Assembly (NCBI GenBank): GCA_964491665.1
Contig: CAZBII010000004.1
Span: 1-64,000 of the forward strand
Reading direction: 5' to 3'
From: Ch67 sp964491665
GTDB lineage: Bacteria > Pseudomonadota > Gammaproteobacteria > Pseudomonadales > Ketobacteraceae
Length of the DNA stretch: 64,000 nt
The position numbers and the translations under genes were made by a program. The notes under the pieces are model-generated. The model worked only from the letters and a program-made list of their open reading frames with translations. It ran no database searches and was not told the origin of the DNA. The first letter of the stretch is position 1; each line of letters begins with the position of its first letter. Of the stretch, positions 1-8,550 are shown one piece after another.

Positions 1-2545
1 CTGGCTGATCAATCCCCGTCTGCGTGGCCTGTTCGCCAACAAGAGTTTTGCCACCGTGGACCAGGTGCCGGGGCGCGTGGATCTGGCCATCATCGTTACA
101 CCCGACTCCATGATTGCCGAACAGCTGGAACGCTGCGCCGATGTCGGCATCGATTCGGTGGTGGTGCTGTCCCATCTGGATGATCGCGACGGCTTCCTGC
201 GCAAGCAGTTTGTGGAAAATCTGACGCGGGTGGCGGAACGGCGCGGTATCCGCATGTGGGGGCCGGACTGTTACGGTTTTGCGCGCCCGCCGGTGGGCAT
301 TCGCGCCACGCTGGATCGCGGCGAAATCCGCTCCGGCAAGATCGCCCTGATTTCCCATTCCGGCGCCATCTGCCGCGCGGTGACCGACTGGGCCATCGCC
401 AGCGGCGTCGGCTTCTCCACCATCATTTCACTGGAGCAGGCCGGCGGCGTTTATCCCGGCGACATTCTCGATTATCTGGTGGTGGACCAGCAGACCGAGT
501 GCATCCTGATTTATGCCGAAGGCATCAAGGACGCGCGCAGTTTTCTGTCGGGGTTGCGCGGGGCAGCGCGCAGCAAGCCGGTGATCGTGCTGAAAAGCGG
601 ACGTCACATCGAAACGCCGGACAAGCTGATGTCGCACACCGGCGCGCTGGTGGGCAACGACTATGTGTTCAATGCCGTGCTGGAGCGGGCCGGCATCGTG
701 CGCGCCGATTCGCTCACCGATCTGTTTCTGGCGGCGCGCGCCTTTCCCATTCACCGCATCATGCGCGGCGAGCGCATCGCGATTCTTTCCCACGGCAACG
801 GCCCGGCCATGATGTGCTGCGACAAGGCGCACGATCTGGGTGTGCCGCTGGCAAAACTCACGGCGGAAAAATCCGCCGAACTGGCCAGCCTGTCCACCAT
901 CGATTCGTCGGAAAATCCGGTGTTCAGCGGCGGCTTTGAAGTGGGGGAGGAATTCATCCGCGCCTGCGACATCATCGCCACCGATCCCAATGTGGATTTC
1001 CTGATTCTGGTGATCACGCCGCCCAAGGGCAAAGTGGTGGCGGACTTCGAGGAGCAGATTGCCGGCATCCAGAAAAAAAGTTTCAAGCCGCTGGTGGTGT
1101 GCTGCATGGGCGGCGACACGGTGGAACCCATCAAGCGCACGCTGCAGCAGAAAGGCATTCCGGTGTTTTCCTCGCCGGACAACGCGGTGAAAGCCGCGCA
1201 CTACCTGATTACCTATCATCGCAACCGCACCTTCCTCATGCAGGCGCCGGCCTCGCTGGAAAACACCGAGGAGCCGGATATTGAAGGCGCGCAGCTGATC
1301 ATCGAAGGCGTGCTGCAGGAAGGGCGGCGTGTGCTGAACCAGCTGGAATCGCGCGCGGTGCTGCGGGCGTTCAATATTCCGGTGAACCCGATCCAGATCG
1401 CGCGCACACCAAACGAGGCGCTGGTGGCGGCGGAATCGGTGGGCTTCCCCGTGGTGCTGAAAATCAATTCGCCGGATATCGTGCACAAGGCCGATGTGGC
1501 GGGCGTGACACTCAATGTCATCAACGCGCCAGCGGTGCGTTCGGCCTACAAGAAAATGATGGAGGATGTGCAAAACCAGTGTCCCGAGGCGCGTCTGGAA
1601 GGCGTCATCGTCGAACACATGGTGACATCCAGTTCCAATCGCGAACTGTTGCTGGGCATCAAATCCGATTCCGTGTTTGGCCCGGTGATCGTATTTGGTC
1701 ATGGCGGGTCGATGGTGGAAATCCTCAAGGATATTGCCATTAGCCTGCCACCGATGAACTCGCTGCTGGCCACCGCGCTGGTGGACAGCCCCAACGTGTC
1801 GCGCATGCTCAAGCATTACCACAACATGCCGGCTGCCAATCGCGCGGAGCTGGAAAACATCATCCTGCGGGTGTCGGAAATGGCCAGCGAGCTGCCGTGG
1901 ATTCGCAGCCTTGATATCAATCCGCTGGTGCTCGATGAAAACCGCGCGCTGGTGCTGGATGCCGTGATCGAGGTGGATTTCATTCCGCCGGCATTGCGCC
2001 GCTACGAGCACATGGCGATTCATCCCTATCCATCCTATCTGGAAACCCGCTGGCAGCTGCGCAATGGCACCGACATTCTCATTCGTCCGATCCGGCCGGA
2101 AGATGCCGAGCTGGAGCGCACCTTTATCGAAGGTCTGTCGCAGCAGTCCCGCTACTACCGCTTCATGCACAACGTGAAACTGGTGACGCCGGAAATGCTG
2201 GCGCGTTTCACCCAGATCGATTATCACCGCGAACTGGCGCTGGTGGCGCTGGTGGAAGACAAGGGCAAGTGGGAAGAAATCGGCATCAGTCGCTATGTGG
2301 TGAATCCCGATGGTGCCAGCTGCGAATTCGCCGTGGTGGTGTCGGACAAATGGCAGCGCACCGGCATCGGTTACAAGCTGATGGAACTGCTGATCGACGC
2401 CGCCCGCCAGAAAGGTTTGAAATACATGGACGGCATCGTGCTGAAGGAAAATACTGGCATGCGCAAGCTGGCGCGGGCCATGGGCTTTGAACTGCGCGAT
2501 CACGATCAGGACGAAGACGTCGTTTACGTCATCAAGAAACTCTAG
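1..2545 (+). CDS. Pat-type protein lysine acetyltransferase (ACS-ADP-like + GNAT), 5' truncated by window
   Basis: The reading frame is open from base 2, so the start lies outside the window; about 847 residues are visible. Order of domains: end of a CoA-binding Rossmann domain, succinyl-CoA-ligase-like domains (SHTGAL with the family's conserved His), an ATP-grasp region (KINSPDIVHKADVAGV) and a C-terminal GNAT domain (from about RPIRPEDAELE). This is the architecture of bacterial Pat/YfiQ enzymes, which acetylate lysines of metabolic enzymes such as acetyl-CoA synthetase using acetyl-CoA. The acyl-CoA synthetase part is usually regulatory in that family. The next gene, 17 bp downstream, is a deacetylase-family gene, which supports a role in reversible protein acetylation. 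A plain ADP-forming acyl-CoA synthetase is less likely because of the GNAT domain. Confidence 0.88.
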   Translation, partial: WLINPRLRGLFANKSFATVDQVPGRVDLAIIVTPDSMIAEQLERCADVGIDSVVVLSHLDDRDGFLRKQFVENLTRVAERRGIRMWGPDCYGFARPPVGIRATLDRGEIRSGKIALISHSGAICRAVTDWAIASGVGFSTIISLEQAGGVYPGDILDYLVVDQQTECILIYAEGIKDARSFLSGLRGAARSKPVIVLKSGRHIETPDKLMSHTGALVGNDYVFNAVLERAGIVRADSLTDLFLAARAFPIHRIMRGERIAILSHGNGPAMMCCDKAHDLGVPLAKLTAEKSAELASLSTIDSSENPVFSGGFEVGEEFIRACDIIATDPNVDFLILVITPPKGKVVADFEEQIAGIQKKSFKPLVVCCMGGDTVEPIKRTLQQKGIPVFSSPDNAVKAAHYLITYHRNRTFLMQAPASLENTEEPDIEGAQLIIEGVLQEGRRVLNQLESRAVLRAFNIPVNPIQIARTPNEALVAAESVGFPVVLKINSPDIVHKADVAGVTLNVINAPAVRSAYKKMMEDVQNQCPEARLEGVIVEHMVTSSSNRELLLGIKSDSVFGPVIVFGHGGSMVEILKDIAISLPPMNSLLATALVDSPNVSRMLKHYHNMPAANRAELENIILRVSEMASELPWIRSLDINPLVLDENRALVLDAVIEVDFIPPALRRYEHMAIHPYPSYLETRWQLRNGTDILIRPIRPEDAELERTFIEGLSQQSRYYRFMHNVKLVTPEMLARFTQIDYHRELALVALVEDKGKWEEIGISRYVVNPDGASCEFAVVVSDKWQRTGIGYKLMELLIDAARQKGLKYMDGIVLKENTGMRKLARAMGFELRDHDQDEDVVYVIKKL

Positions 2546-2562
2546 AGGCCAGTAAAGACAAC

Positions 2563-3486
2563 ATGACAACTGCTTACGTCACACATCAGGACTGCGAACT
2601 GCACGACATGGGCGGCGGCCATCCGGAATCGCCGGCCCGGCTGCGCGCCATTCGCGATTACCTGATGGAGCGTCAGGTGTGGGATCTGCTGCAGCAGGTG
2701 GACGCGCCGAAGATTGAAAAAAAACATCTCTACCGCGTGCACAGCCGCGATTATGTGGACGCCATTTTCGAACAGTTTCCGCTGAAGGATCTGCGCGACC
2801 TGGGGCAGGATGTGGTGGCCAATCCGCACACGCTGGACGCCGCGTTGCGTGCAGCGGGCGGTGTCTGCAAGGCGGTGGATCTGGTGATGAAAGGCGAGGC
2901 CAGCAATGCCTTCTGTGCCGTGCGGCCGCCGGGCCATCATGCCGAAATGAGACGGGCCATGGGTTTCTGCATTTTCAGCAACGTGGCGGTGGGTGCGGCC
3001 TATGCGCTGCAAACCTACAATCTGGATCGCGTGGCGATCATCGACATCGACGTGCATCACGGCAACGGCACTGAAGACATACTGCAGTACGACGAGCGCG
3101 TGCTGTTCTGTTCCAGTTTCCAGTACCCGTGCTATCCGCACACCGTGCCGGACAACACCCGTTCCAACATCATTCATACGCCCATGCACGCCGGCACCAG
3201 CAGCGACGAATTCCGCGACTGGGTACGGCGCGACTGGCTCAACAAGCTGGAAATGTTTCATCCGCAACTGATCATGATCAGTGCCGGCTTCGATGCCCAT
3301 CAGGCCGATCCACTGGCGGACGTGTATCTTGATGAGCGGGATTACCGCTGGATCACGGAAGAGCTTATGCTGGTGGCCGACCGCTGCTGCAATGGCCGCA
3401 TCGTGTCGTCGCTGGAGGGGGGGTACGATCTCACCGCGCTGGCCCGCAGCGCCTACCAGCACATCCGCACGCTCATGCGCATCTGA
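2563..3486 (+). CDS. Histone deacetylase family protein (class II/AcuC-like)
   Basis: 307 residues, the usual length for bacterial class II HDAC-like amidohydrolases. Visible catalytic motifs: RPPGHHAE (tandem His charge-relay pair), IIDIDVHHGNGTED (Asp and His zinc ligands) and ISAGFDAHQADPL (third zinc ligand Asp). The reaction expected is zinc-dependent deacetylation of acetyl-lysine, acetylpolyamine or a related amide. The start ATG lies 17 bp after the Pat-like gene and the two are probably cotranscribed, so the pair may add and remove acetyl groups from the same targets; this pairing is inference. A terminator-like hairpin follows 21 bp after the stop. Confidence 0.9.
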   Translation: MTTAYVTHQDCELHDMGGGHPESPARLRAIRDYLMERQVWDLLQQVDAPKIEKKHLYRVHSRDYVDAIFEQFPLKDLRDLGQDVVANPHTLDAALRAAGGVCKAVDLVMKGEASNAFCAVRPPGHHAEMRRAMGFCIFSNVAVGAAYALQTYNLDRVAIIDIDVHHGNGTEDILQYDERVLFCSSFQYPCYPHTVPDNTRSNIIHTPMHAGTSSDEFRDWVRRDWLNKLEMFHPQLIMISAGFDAHQADPLADVYLDERDYRWITEELMLVADRCCNGRIVSSLEGGYDLTALARSAYQHIRTLMRI

Positions 3487-3507
3487 CGCCGGCTAACCCT
3501 TACTTGC

Positions 3508-3550
3508 GCCCCGGTTTTCATCTTTGCTAAGGTGCCGGGGCTTTTCTTTT
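3508..3550 (+). terminator. Rho-independent terminator after the deacetylase gene
   Basis: Perfect 7-bp inverted repeat GCCCCGG (3508-3514) / CCGGGGC (3535-3541) followed at once by a T-rich run, TTTTCTTTTT. It ends the Pat-HDAC unit. It also argues against the upstream GTG at 3532 as start of the next gene, because that codon lies inside the hairpin. Confidence 0.8.
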
Positions 3551-3576
3551 TCTGCGATGCGCTGATGAGGGACTCC

Positions 3577-4506
3577 ATGCACGAAAACAAGATCCCCTGC
3601 ACCTCGGGCCGGCTGCCCATTTTCCTGTTCAACCTTTTACTGAAATCCTCCATCCGGCCCGAGCTGGCGGTTACCGGCGGCCATCTGCACAAATCCCGCA
3701 AGAGCATGGACCGCTGGGGCACCATCATGCCGGCATTGCGTGACGTGCTGGTGGAGCCGGGCACCCATGCCGGCCTTTACAGCGAAACCCACACACCGCG
3801 CGGTGCACACAGCAATCGCGTGATCCTGTATTTTCACGGTGGCGGATTTGCGGTGGGATCGCCGCGCAGTCACCGGCATCTGGTGTCGCGGCTGGCCAGG
3901 GCGGCCGGCATGAAAGCGGTGGTCATCGATTACCGCAAATCGCCCGAGCATCCGTTTCCTGCCGCGCTGGACGATACAGTCAAGGCCTACCGGCAGCTGC
4001 TGGATGCCGGCATCAAGCCCATCAACATTATGTTTGCCGGCGATTCCGCCGGTGGCAACCTCGTTATCAGCACGCTGCTGAAACTGAAGCAGGACGGTCT
4101 GCCGCTGCCGGCTGCCGCCTGCGCCATCTCCCCCTGGTGCGATGTCACTCTGGGCAGCAATTCCCTCAAGGCCAATGCCGCTGAGGACCTGATTCTCACG
4201 CCGCTGCTGCTGCAGCAGTTCCGCTCCATCTATGTGAGCGACGACCGGGTGCAAGACCCCCTGGTGTCCCCCGTGTTTGGCGATCTGTCCGGCCTGCCGC
4301 CGCTGCTGGTGCAGGTGGGCAGCAAAGAAGTGCTGCTGGACGATGCCCGGATGATGGCGCAGAAGGCCGCCCGGGCCGGTGTGCAAACCCAGCTGGAAGT
4401 GTGGGAGGGCATGCAGCATGTCTGGCACTATTCCGCCGCTTTCATCAAGGACGGCCAGCGCGCCATCGAGCGGGTCGGGGAGTTCTTCCGCCAACAGGTG
4501 CGCTGA
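3577..4506 (+). CDS. Alpha/beta hydrolase, hormone-sensitive-lipase (family IV) esterase
   Basis: 309 residues from the ATG at 3577. This start has a purine-rich site (TGAGGGA) about 7 bases upstream and lies clear of the terminator, unlike the possible GTG at 3532. The oxyanion-hole signature HGGGFAVGS and the nucleophile elbow GDSAGGN are the hallmarks of HSL-family esterases. A catalytic Asp lies around DDARMM and a His in MQHVWH near the C-terminus. It should hydrolyse short or medium acyl esters; the natural substrate cannot be told from sequence. It has no clear signal peptide and is monocistronic between a terminator and the iron operon promoter. Confidence 0.88.
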   Translation: MHENKIPCTSGRLPIFLFNLLLKSSIRPELAVTGGHLHKSRKSMDRWGTIMPALRDVLVEPGTHAGLYSETHTPRGAHSNRVILYFHGGGFAVGSPRSHRHLVSRLARAAGMKAVVIDYRKSPEHPFPAALDDTVKAYRQLLDAGIKPINIMFAGDSAGGNLVISTLLKLKQDGLPLPAAACAISPWCDVTLGSNSLKANAAEDLILTPLLLQQFRSIYVSDDRVQDPLVSPVFGDLSGLPPLLVQVGSKEVLLDDARMMAQKAARAGVQTQLEVWEGMQHVWHYSAAFIKDGQRAIERVGEFFRQQVR

Positions 4507-4562
4507 CGGATCTGGTCCCCGCCAGAATCGGTTTTCCATAAAGAAATGCGAAGCGTTGTCAG

Positions 4563-4591
4563 TTGATAACGATTCGTAATAAAGCTATAGT
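4563..4591 (+). promoter_or_regulatory. Sigma70 promoter overlapped by Fur-like box (iron operon)
   Basis: TTGATA (4563-4568), a 17-bp spacer and TATAGT (4586-4591) make a near-consensus promoter. The -35 and spacer contain TGATAACGATTCGTA, which matches the 7-1-7 Fur consensus TGATAATNATTATCA at about 10 of 14 defined positions. The position would let Fur-Fe block RNA polymerase. Downstream genes (porin, imelysins, di-haem protein) are of types commonly iron-repressed. The Fur assignment is inference from the match and the context. Confidence 0.65.
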
Positions 4592-4642
4592 CGCCGCCAT
4601 GGCGATTATCCACAACTGTCCCAAGTCAATCCGGAGTTATCC

Positions 4643-5740
4643 ATGTCGATTTTGCGCCATACCCTTTTCCCCCTGTCCGCCCTGGCCCTGGCTGTGTCCA
4701 CGCTCGCGAATGCCGCCGAGCCGCAGCCCACGGTCGAGCAGCGTCTGGCCAAGCTGGAACAGCAGCAGGCGGGCGACAGCAGCAAGCCGGCTCTGCCCGC
4801 CAATATCGAAGTGACCGGCACGGTCGAAGTGGAAGGCGCGGTGGGCGAGGGTTATGACGGCCGTTCCTACAGCGATCTGACCGTCGCCACCGTGGAACTG
4901 GGTGTTGCCGCGCAACTGACTGACAAGGTGTCGTCGGAAGTGGTGTTCCTGTACGAACAGGACGAAACCGATTTCGGCGTCGATGTGGCGACGATCACCA
5001 TCGATGAACTGGTGGGCCCGGTGAATTTCACCGTCGGTAAAATGTATGTTCCGTTCGGCCGTTACGAAACCGCGCTGATCAATGACACGCTGGCGCTGGA
5101 ACTGGGCGAAACCAACAAGACGTCGGCGCTGTTCGGTTTCGAGCAGAACGGCATCAAGGCCGGCGCCTATGTATTTGATGGCGACGAAGATCGCGAAAAG
5201 CACGTGGAAAATTACGGCGTGACCGTGGGCTTCGAGCAGGATCTGTTTGCGGTTGGCGTGGACTACCTGTCCAGCCTGACCGAGAGCGACGGCGTCATCG
5301 ATCTGAACGACGATATTTCCGAAGAGCTGGCCATTGATCCCGCCTTCGGCTGGGACGAAGCCGCGCCGGCCTATAGTGTTTCCGGCAAGCTGAATCTGGA
5401 GCCGGTGACGCTGGTGCTGGAATACCTGGACGTGACCGATCCGCTGGTGAGTGAAGTCAACCTGATCGAGATCGAGCCGTCGGCGGCGCAGGTGGAGATG
5501 GATCTGGCGGCCGATCTGGGCGGACAGGCATACACCATCGCGCTGGCTTACCAGCAAACCGATGACGCGGCCGTTCTGGGCCTGCCGGAGGAACGCATTT
5601 CCGCCGGTATTTCCACTGAGATCTACAAAAACGTAACACTGGGCGGTGAGTTCTGGCATGACACCGATTACAGCGTGACGGACGGCGGCAGCGACGAGGA
5701 AAGTGACAACATCGTCGTGCAGCTGGCCGCGTCGTTCTGA
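4643..5740 (+). CDS. LbtU-family siderophore porin-like outer membrane protein
   Basis: 365 residues. A signal peptide ends near ANAAEPQP, followed by a short coiled coil (VEQRLAKLEQQQ) and then a beta-barrel pattern of alternating residues ending in a terminal Phe (VVQLAASF). The segments VGKMYVPFGRYETALINDTL and the EYLDVTDPL region resemble LbtU, the Legionella legiobactin receptor, and related porins. The expected role is iron or siderophore passage across the outer membrane. It is the first gene of the operon behind the Fur-like promoter. RBS CGGAGTT precedes the ATG. The family call is from recollection of the sequence pattern. Confidence 0.7.
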   Translation: MSILRHTLFPLSALALAVSTLANAAEPQPTVEQRLAKLEQQQAGDSSKPALPANIEVTGTVEVEGAVGEGYDGRSYSDLTVATVELGVAAQLTDKVSSEVVFLYEQDETDFGVDVATITIDELVGPVNFTVGKMYVPFGRYETALINDTLALELGETNKTSALFGFEQNGIKAGAYVFDGDEDREKHVENYGVTVGFEQDLFAVGVDYLSSLTESDGVIDLNDDISEELAIDPAFGWDEAAPAYSVSGKLNLEPVTLVLEYLDVTDPLVSEVNLIEIEPSAAQVEMDLAADLGGQAYTIALAYQQTDDAAVLGLPEERISAGISTEIYKNVTLGGEFWHDTDYSVTDGGSDEESDNIVVQLAASF

Positions 5741-5807
5741 TCGGTATCACCTGATCTGCCACCGTGCAGTGCATTCTGAAATCCAGTTGTGCATGGGAGA
5801 ATCTGAA

Positions 5808-7067
5808 ATGAAATCAATGTTGCTGCGGACGCTGGCCTGTGCCGGTGTGTTTGCCACCGTTTCTGCGAATGCTGCGGTGTCCGAACAGGATGTGGTGAAC
5901 CAGTACGCCAACATTGCCCATGCGGTTTTCAGCGATGCACTGCACACCGCGCAGAATCTGCAGACCAGCGTCAATGCGCTGCTGGCCGCTCCCAGCGATG
6001 CCAATCTGCAAAAAGCGCGCGCGGCGTGGAAAGCGGCGCGCGTGCCTTATCAGCAGAGTGAAGTGTTCCGTTTCGGCAACAGCAATGTCGACGAGTGGGA
6101 AGGTCAGATGAATGCCTGGCCGCTGGATGAAGGCCTGATCGATTATGTCGACGCGGGTAAATACCATCACGAGCTGGGCAACGTTGGTGCCAACGCCAAC
6201 ATCATCGCCAACACCTCGCTTAAACTGGGCAGCGACACACTGGATCTGGCCACCCTTACGCCCGAACTGCTGGCCAGTCTGAATGAACTGGGCGGTTCGG
6301 AAGCCAACGTGGCCACCGGCTATCACGCCATTGAATTCCTGCTGTGGGGGCAGGACCTGAACGGCACCGCACCGGGCGCCGGCAATCGTCCCTACACCGA
6401 TTATGTTCAGGGTGCGGGCTGCACCGGTGGACATTGCGATCGTCGCGCCGCTTATCTGAAAGCCGCCACCCAGCTGCTGGTCAGCGATCTGGAAAACATG
6501 AGCCAGCAGTGGGCGCCGGGCAGCAAGAACTACCGCGCCGATCTGACCGCCGCCAAACCGGCGGAAGGCATCACCAAAATGCTGTACGGCATGGGCAGTC
6601 TGGCGCTGGGCGAACTGGGGGGCGAGCGTCTGAAAGTCGCGCTGGAAGCCAACTCGCCGGAAGACGAGCACGACTGCTTCAGCGACAACACCCACCATTC
6701 CCATTTCTATGATGCCAAGGGCATTGAAAACATTTACTTCGGCACCTACAAGCGTGTCGATGGCAGCGTGGTGAAAGGCGCGTCGCTGTCGGATCTGGTA
6801 GCGGCCAAATCGCCTGACACTGACAAGGCCGTGAAAGCCCAGTTCAGCAAAACCATGGCCGCCATGCAGAAGCTGGTGGATAGCGCCGAAACCGCCAATC
6901 CCACCGTGAAGTTCGACCAGATGATTGCCGAAAACAATCCGGCCGGACAGGCGCTGGTGAAAGATGCGATTGCGCAACTGGTGGCGCTGACCCGCCAGAT
7001 CGAAATTGCCGCCAAGACCGTGGGCGTCGACAATCTGAGCCCCGACACAGCCGACCACTCCTTCTGA
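5808..7067 (+). CDS. Imelysin family protein (IPPA/M75-type), iron-regulated
   Basis: 419 residues from the ATG at 5808, preceded by GGAGA; the longer upstream frame has no signal peptide and overlaps poor coding sequence. N-terminal signal peptide (MLLRTLACAGVFATVSANA). It carries the family GxHxxE metal motif as GYHAIE (His173, Glu176). A Cys/His-rich insert (GCTGGHC and HDCFSDNTHHSHFYD) is typical of the periplasmic branch of this family. Imelysins are periplasmic or surface proteins of iron-uptake loci; catalytic peptidase activity is doubtful for the family. It sits second in a five-gene operon whose other members recur with imelysin in many proteobacteria. Confidence 0.88.
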   Translation: MKSMLLRTLACAGVFATVSANAAVSEQDVVNQYANIAHAVFSDALHTAQNLQTSVNALLAAPSDANLQKARAAWKAARVPYQQSEVFRFGNSNVDEWEGQMNAWPLDEGLIDYVDAGKYHHELGNVGANANIIANTSLKLGSDTLDLATLTPELLASLNELGGSEANVATGYHAIEFLLWGQDLNGTAPGAGNRPYTDYVQGAGCTGGHCDRRAAYLKAATQLLVSDLENMSQQWAPGSKNYRADLTAAKPAEGITKMLYGMGSLALGELGGERLKVALEANSPEDEHDCFSDNTHHSHFYDAKGIENIYFGTYKRVDGSVVKGASLSDLVAAKSPDTDKAVKAQFSKTMAAMQKLVDSAETANPTVKFDQMIAENNPAGQALVKDAIAQLVALTRQIEIAAKTVGVDNLSPDTADHSF

Positions 7068-7093
7068 TTTTCCGATGAACTGAACAGGTCACC

Positions 7094-8518
7094 ATGAACA
7101 AGCCGAGCCGTCTGTTCCAGCCCCGCGTATCGCGGGGTTTTTGCGTTTTTGCCGTCGCTGGCGCTGCGGCGTTCTCTTCTGCACTGCAGGCCTTTCCGGT
7201 GCAGTCCGGCGGCGCCACCAGCGTGCGCAAGGCCGATATAAATGCCTTCTCCCTGCCGTCGAACAATATGTCGTTCGAGCGCAAAGTGGATTTCAGCGTG
7301 GGTAACAGTTTTTTCCGCAATCCCTGGGTGATTGCGCCATCGTCCACCAGTGCGCGCGATGGACTGGGGCCGCTGTTCAACACCAACGGCTGCCAGAACT
7401 GTCACATCAAGGACGGGCGCGGGCACCTGCCGGCAGCGGGTGATGTCAATGCCGTGTCCATGCTGGTACGCATCAGTGTTGCGCCGCAGACGCCGCAGCA
7501 GTGGCAGCAGGTGCAGACCCAGGGCGCGATTGCCGATCCGCGTTACGGCACCCAGATCCAGGATTTCGCCATCCCCGGGGTGGAGCCGGAAGCGCAGCTG
7601 CAGTTCGCTTATGAAACGCATGAAATGACGCTGGCGGAAGGCACCCGCGTTACCCTGAGCAAGCCGGTGGTGACGCTGGCAAAACTGGCCTATGGCCCGC
7701 TCGATGCCAACCTGCAAACCTCGCTGCGTCTGGCGCCGCCGATGATCGGTCTGGGATTGCTGGAAGCCGTTCCCGACAGCACGCTGCAAGCCTTCGCCGA
7801 TGAAAACGATGCCAATGGCGACGGCATTTCCGGTCGCCTGAACCGCGTGCACGATGCGCACACCGGCGGCGAGGCCATCGGCCGTTTCGGCTGGAAAGCG
7901 GAGCAGCCCAGCCTGCAGCAGCAGAATGCGGCAGCGTTTGCCGGCGACATCGGTATCACCAGCAGCCTTGTTCCCCACACCGATTGCACACCTGCGCAGA
8001 CCGCCTGCCGCTATGCACCCGATGGTGGCACGCCGGAAGCCAGCGACAAGATTATCCGGCTGGTGACCTTCTATTCCCGCAATCTCGCTGTTCCAATCCG
8101 TCGCAATGCAGATGCACCGGATGTGAAAAAAGGCGAGCAGCTGTTTGTCAGCGCCGGTTGCGAAAGCTGCCACAGAACCGGCATGGTTACCGCCACGCTG
8201 CCGGAGCAGCCGGAACAGTCCGCGCAAACCATTTATCCCTACACCGATCTGCTGCTGCACGACATGGGCGAAGGTCTGGCCGACGGCCGTCCCGTGTATC
8301 AGGCCAGTGGCCGCGAATGGCGCACGGCGCCGCTGTGGGGAATCGGCTTGACTGCCACCGTCAGTGGCGCCGAACATTACCTGCACGATGGCCGTGCCCG
8401 CTCGCTGCTGGAAGCCATTCTTTGGCACGGCGGCGAAGCGGAAGCAGCACGGGAAAAAGTCCGTCAAATGCCGGCGGACGAAAGGGAAGCGTTGCTCGCC
8501 TTCCTGCAATCGCTCTAA
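7094..8518 (+). CDS. Di-haem oxidoreductase (DUF1111, putative thiol oxidoreductase)
   Basis: 474 residues with a signal peptide ending near SSALQA. Two c-type haem sites are visible: CQNCH (Cys100, Cys103, His104) and CESCH (Cys356, Cys359, His360). The C-terminal EHYLHDGRARSLLEAILWHGGEA block is characteristic of the DHOR/DUF1111 family found next to imelysins. It should be a periplasmic cytochrome. The substrate is unknown; redox handling of iron before import is a reasonable but unproven idea. It begins 26 bp after the imelysin gene and is part of the same operon. Confidence 0.88.
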   Translation: MNKPSRLFQPRVSRGFCVFAVAGAAAFSSALQAFPVQSGGATSVRKADINAFSLPSNNMSFERKVDFSVGNSFFRNPWVIAPSSTSARDGLGPLFNTNGCQNCHIKDGRGHLPAAGDVNAVSMLVRISVAPQTPQQWQQVQTQGAIADPRYGTQIQDFAIPGVEPEAQLQFAYETHEMTLAEGTRVTLSKPVVTLAKLAYGPLDANLQTSLRLAPPMIGLGLLEAVPDSTLQAFADENDANGDGISGRLNRVHDAHTGGEAIGRFGWKAEQPSLQQQNAAAFAGDIGITSSLVPHTDCTPAQTACRYAPDGGTPEASDKIIRLVTFYSRNLAVPIRRNADAPDVKKGEQLFVSAGCESCHRTGMVTATLPEQPEQSAQTIYPYTDLLLHDMGEGLADGRPVYQASGREWRTAPLWGIGLTATVSGAEHYLHDGRARSLLEAILWHGGEAEAAREKVRQMPADEREALLAFLQSL

Positions 8519-8550
8519 CCGACGCTCTAACCGGAAACAAAGGCTCGCCC

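Noticed and set aside
428..2569. 713-codon open frame on the minus strand opposite the acetyltransferase gene
   Set aside because: It is a His/Gln/Arg-rich shadow caused by high third-position GC; it has no domain and overlaps a well-supported gene.
7984..8550. Long N-terminal extension of the second imelysin gene
   Set aside because: The extension overlaps the di-haem gene in another frame, and the lipoprotein signal starts at 8551.
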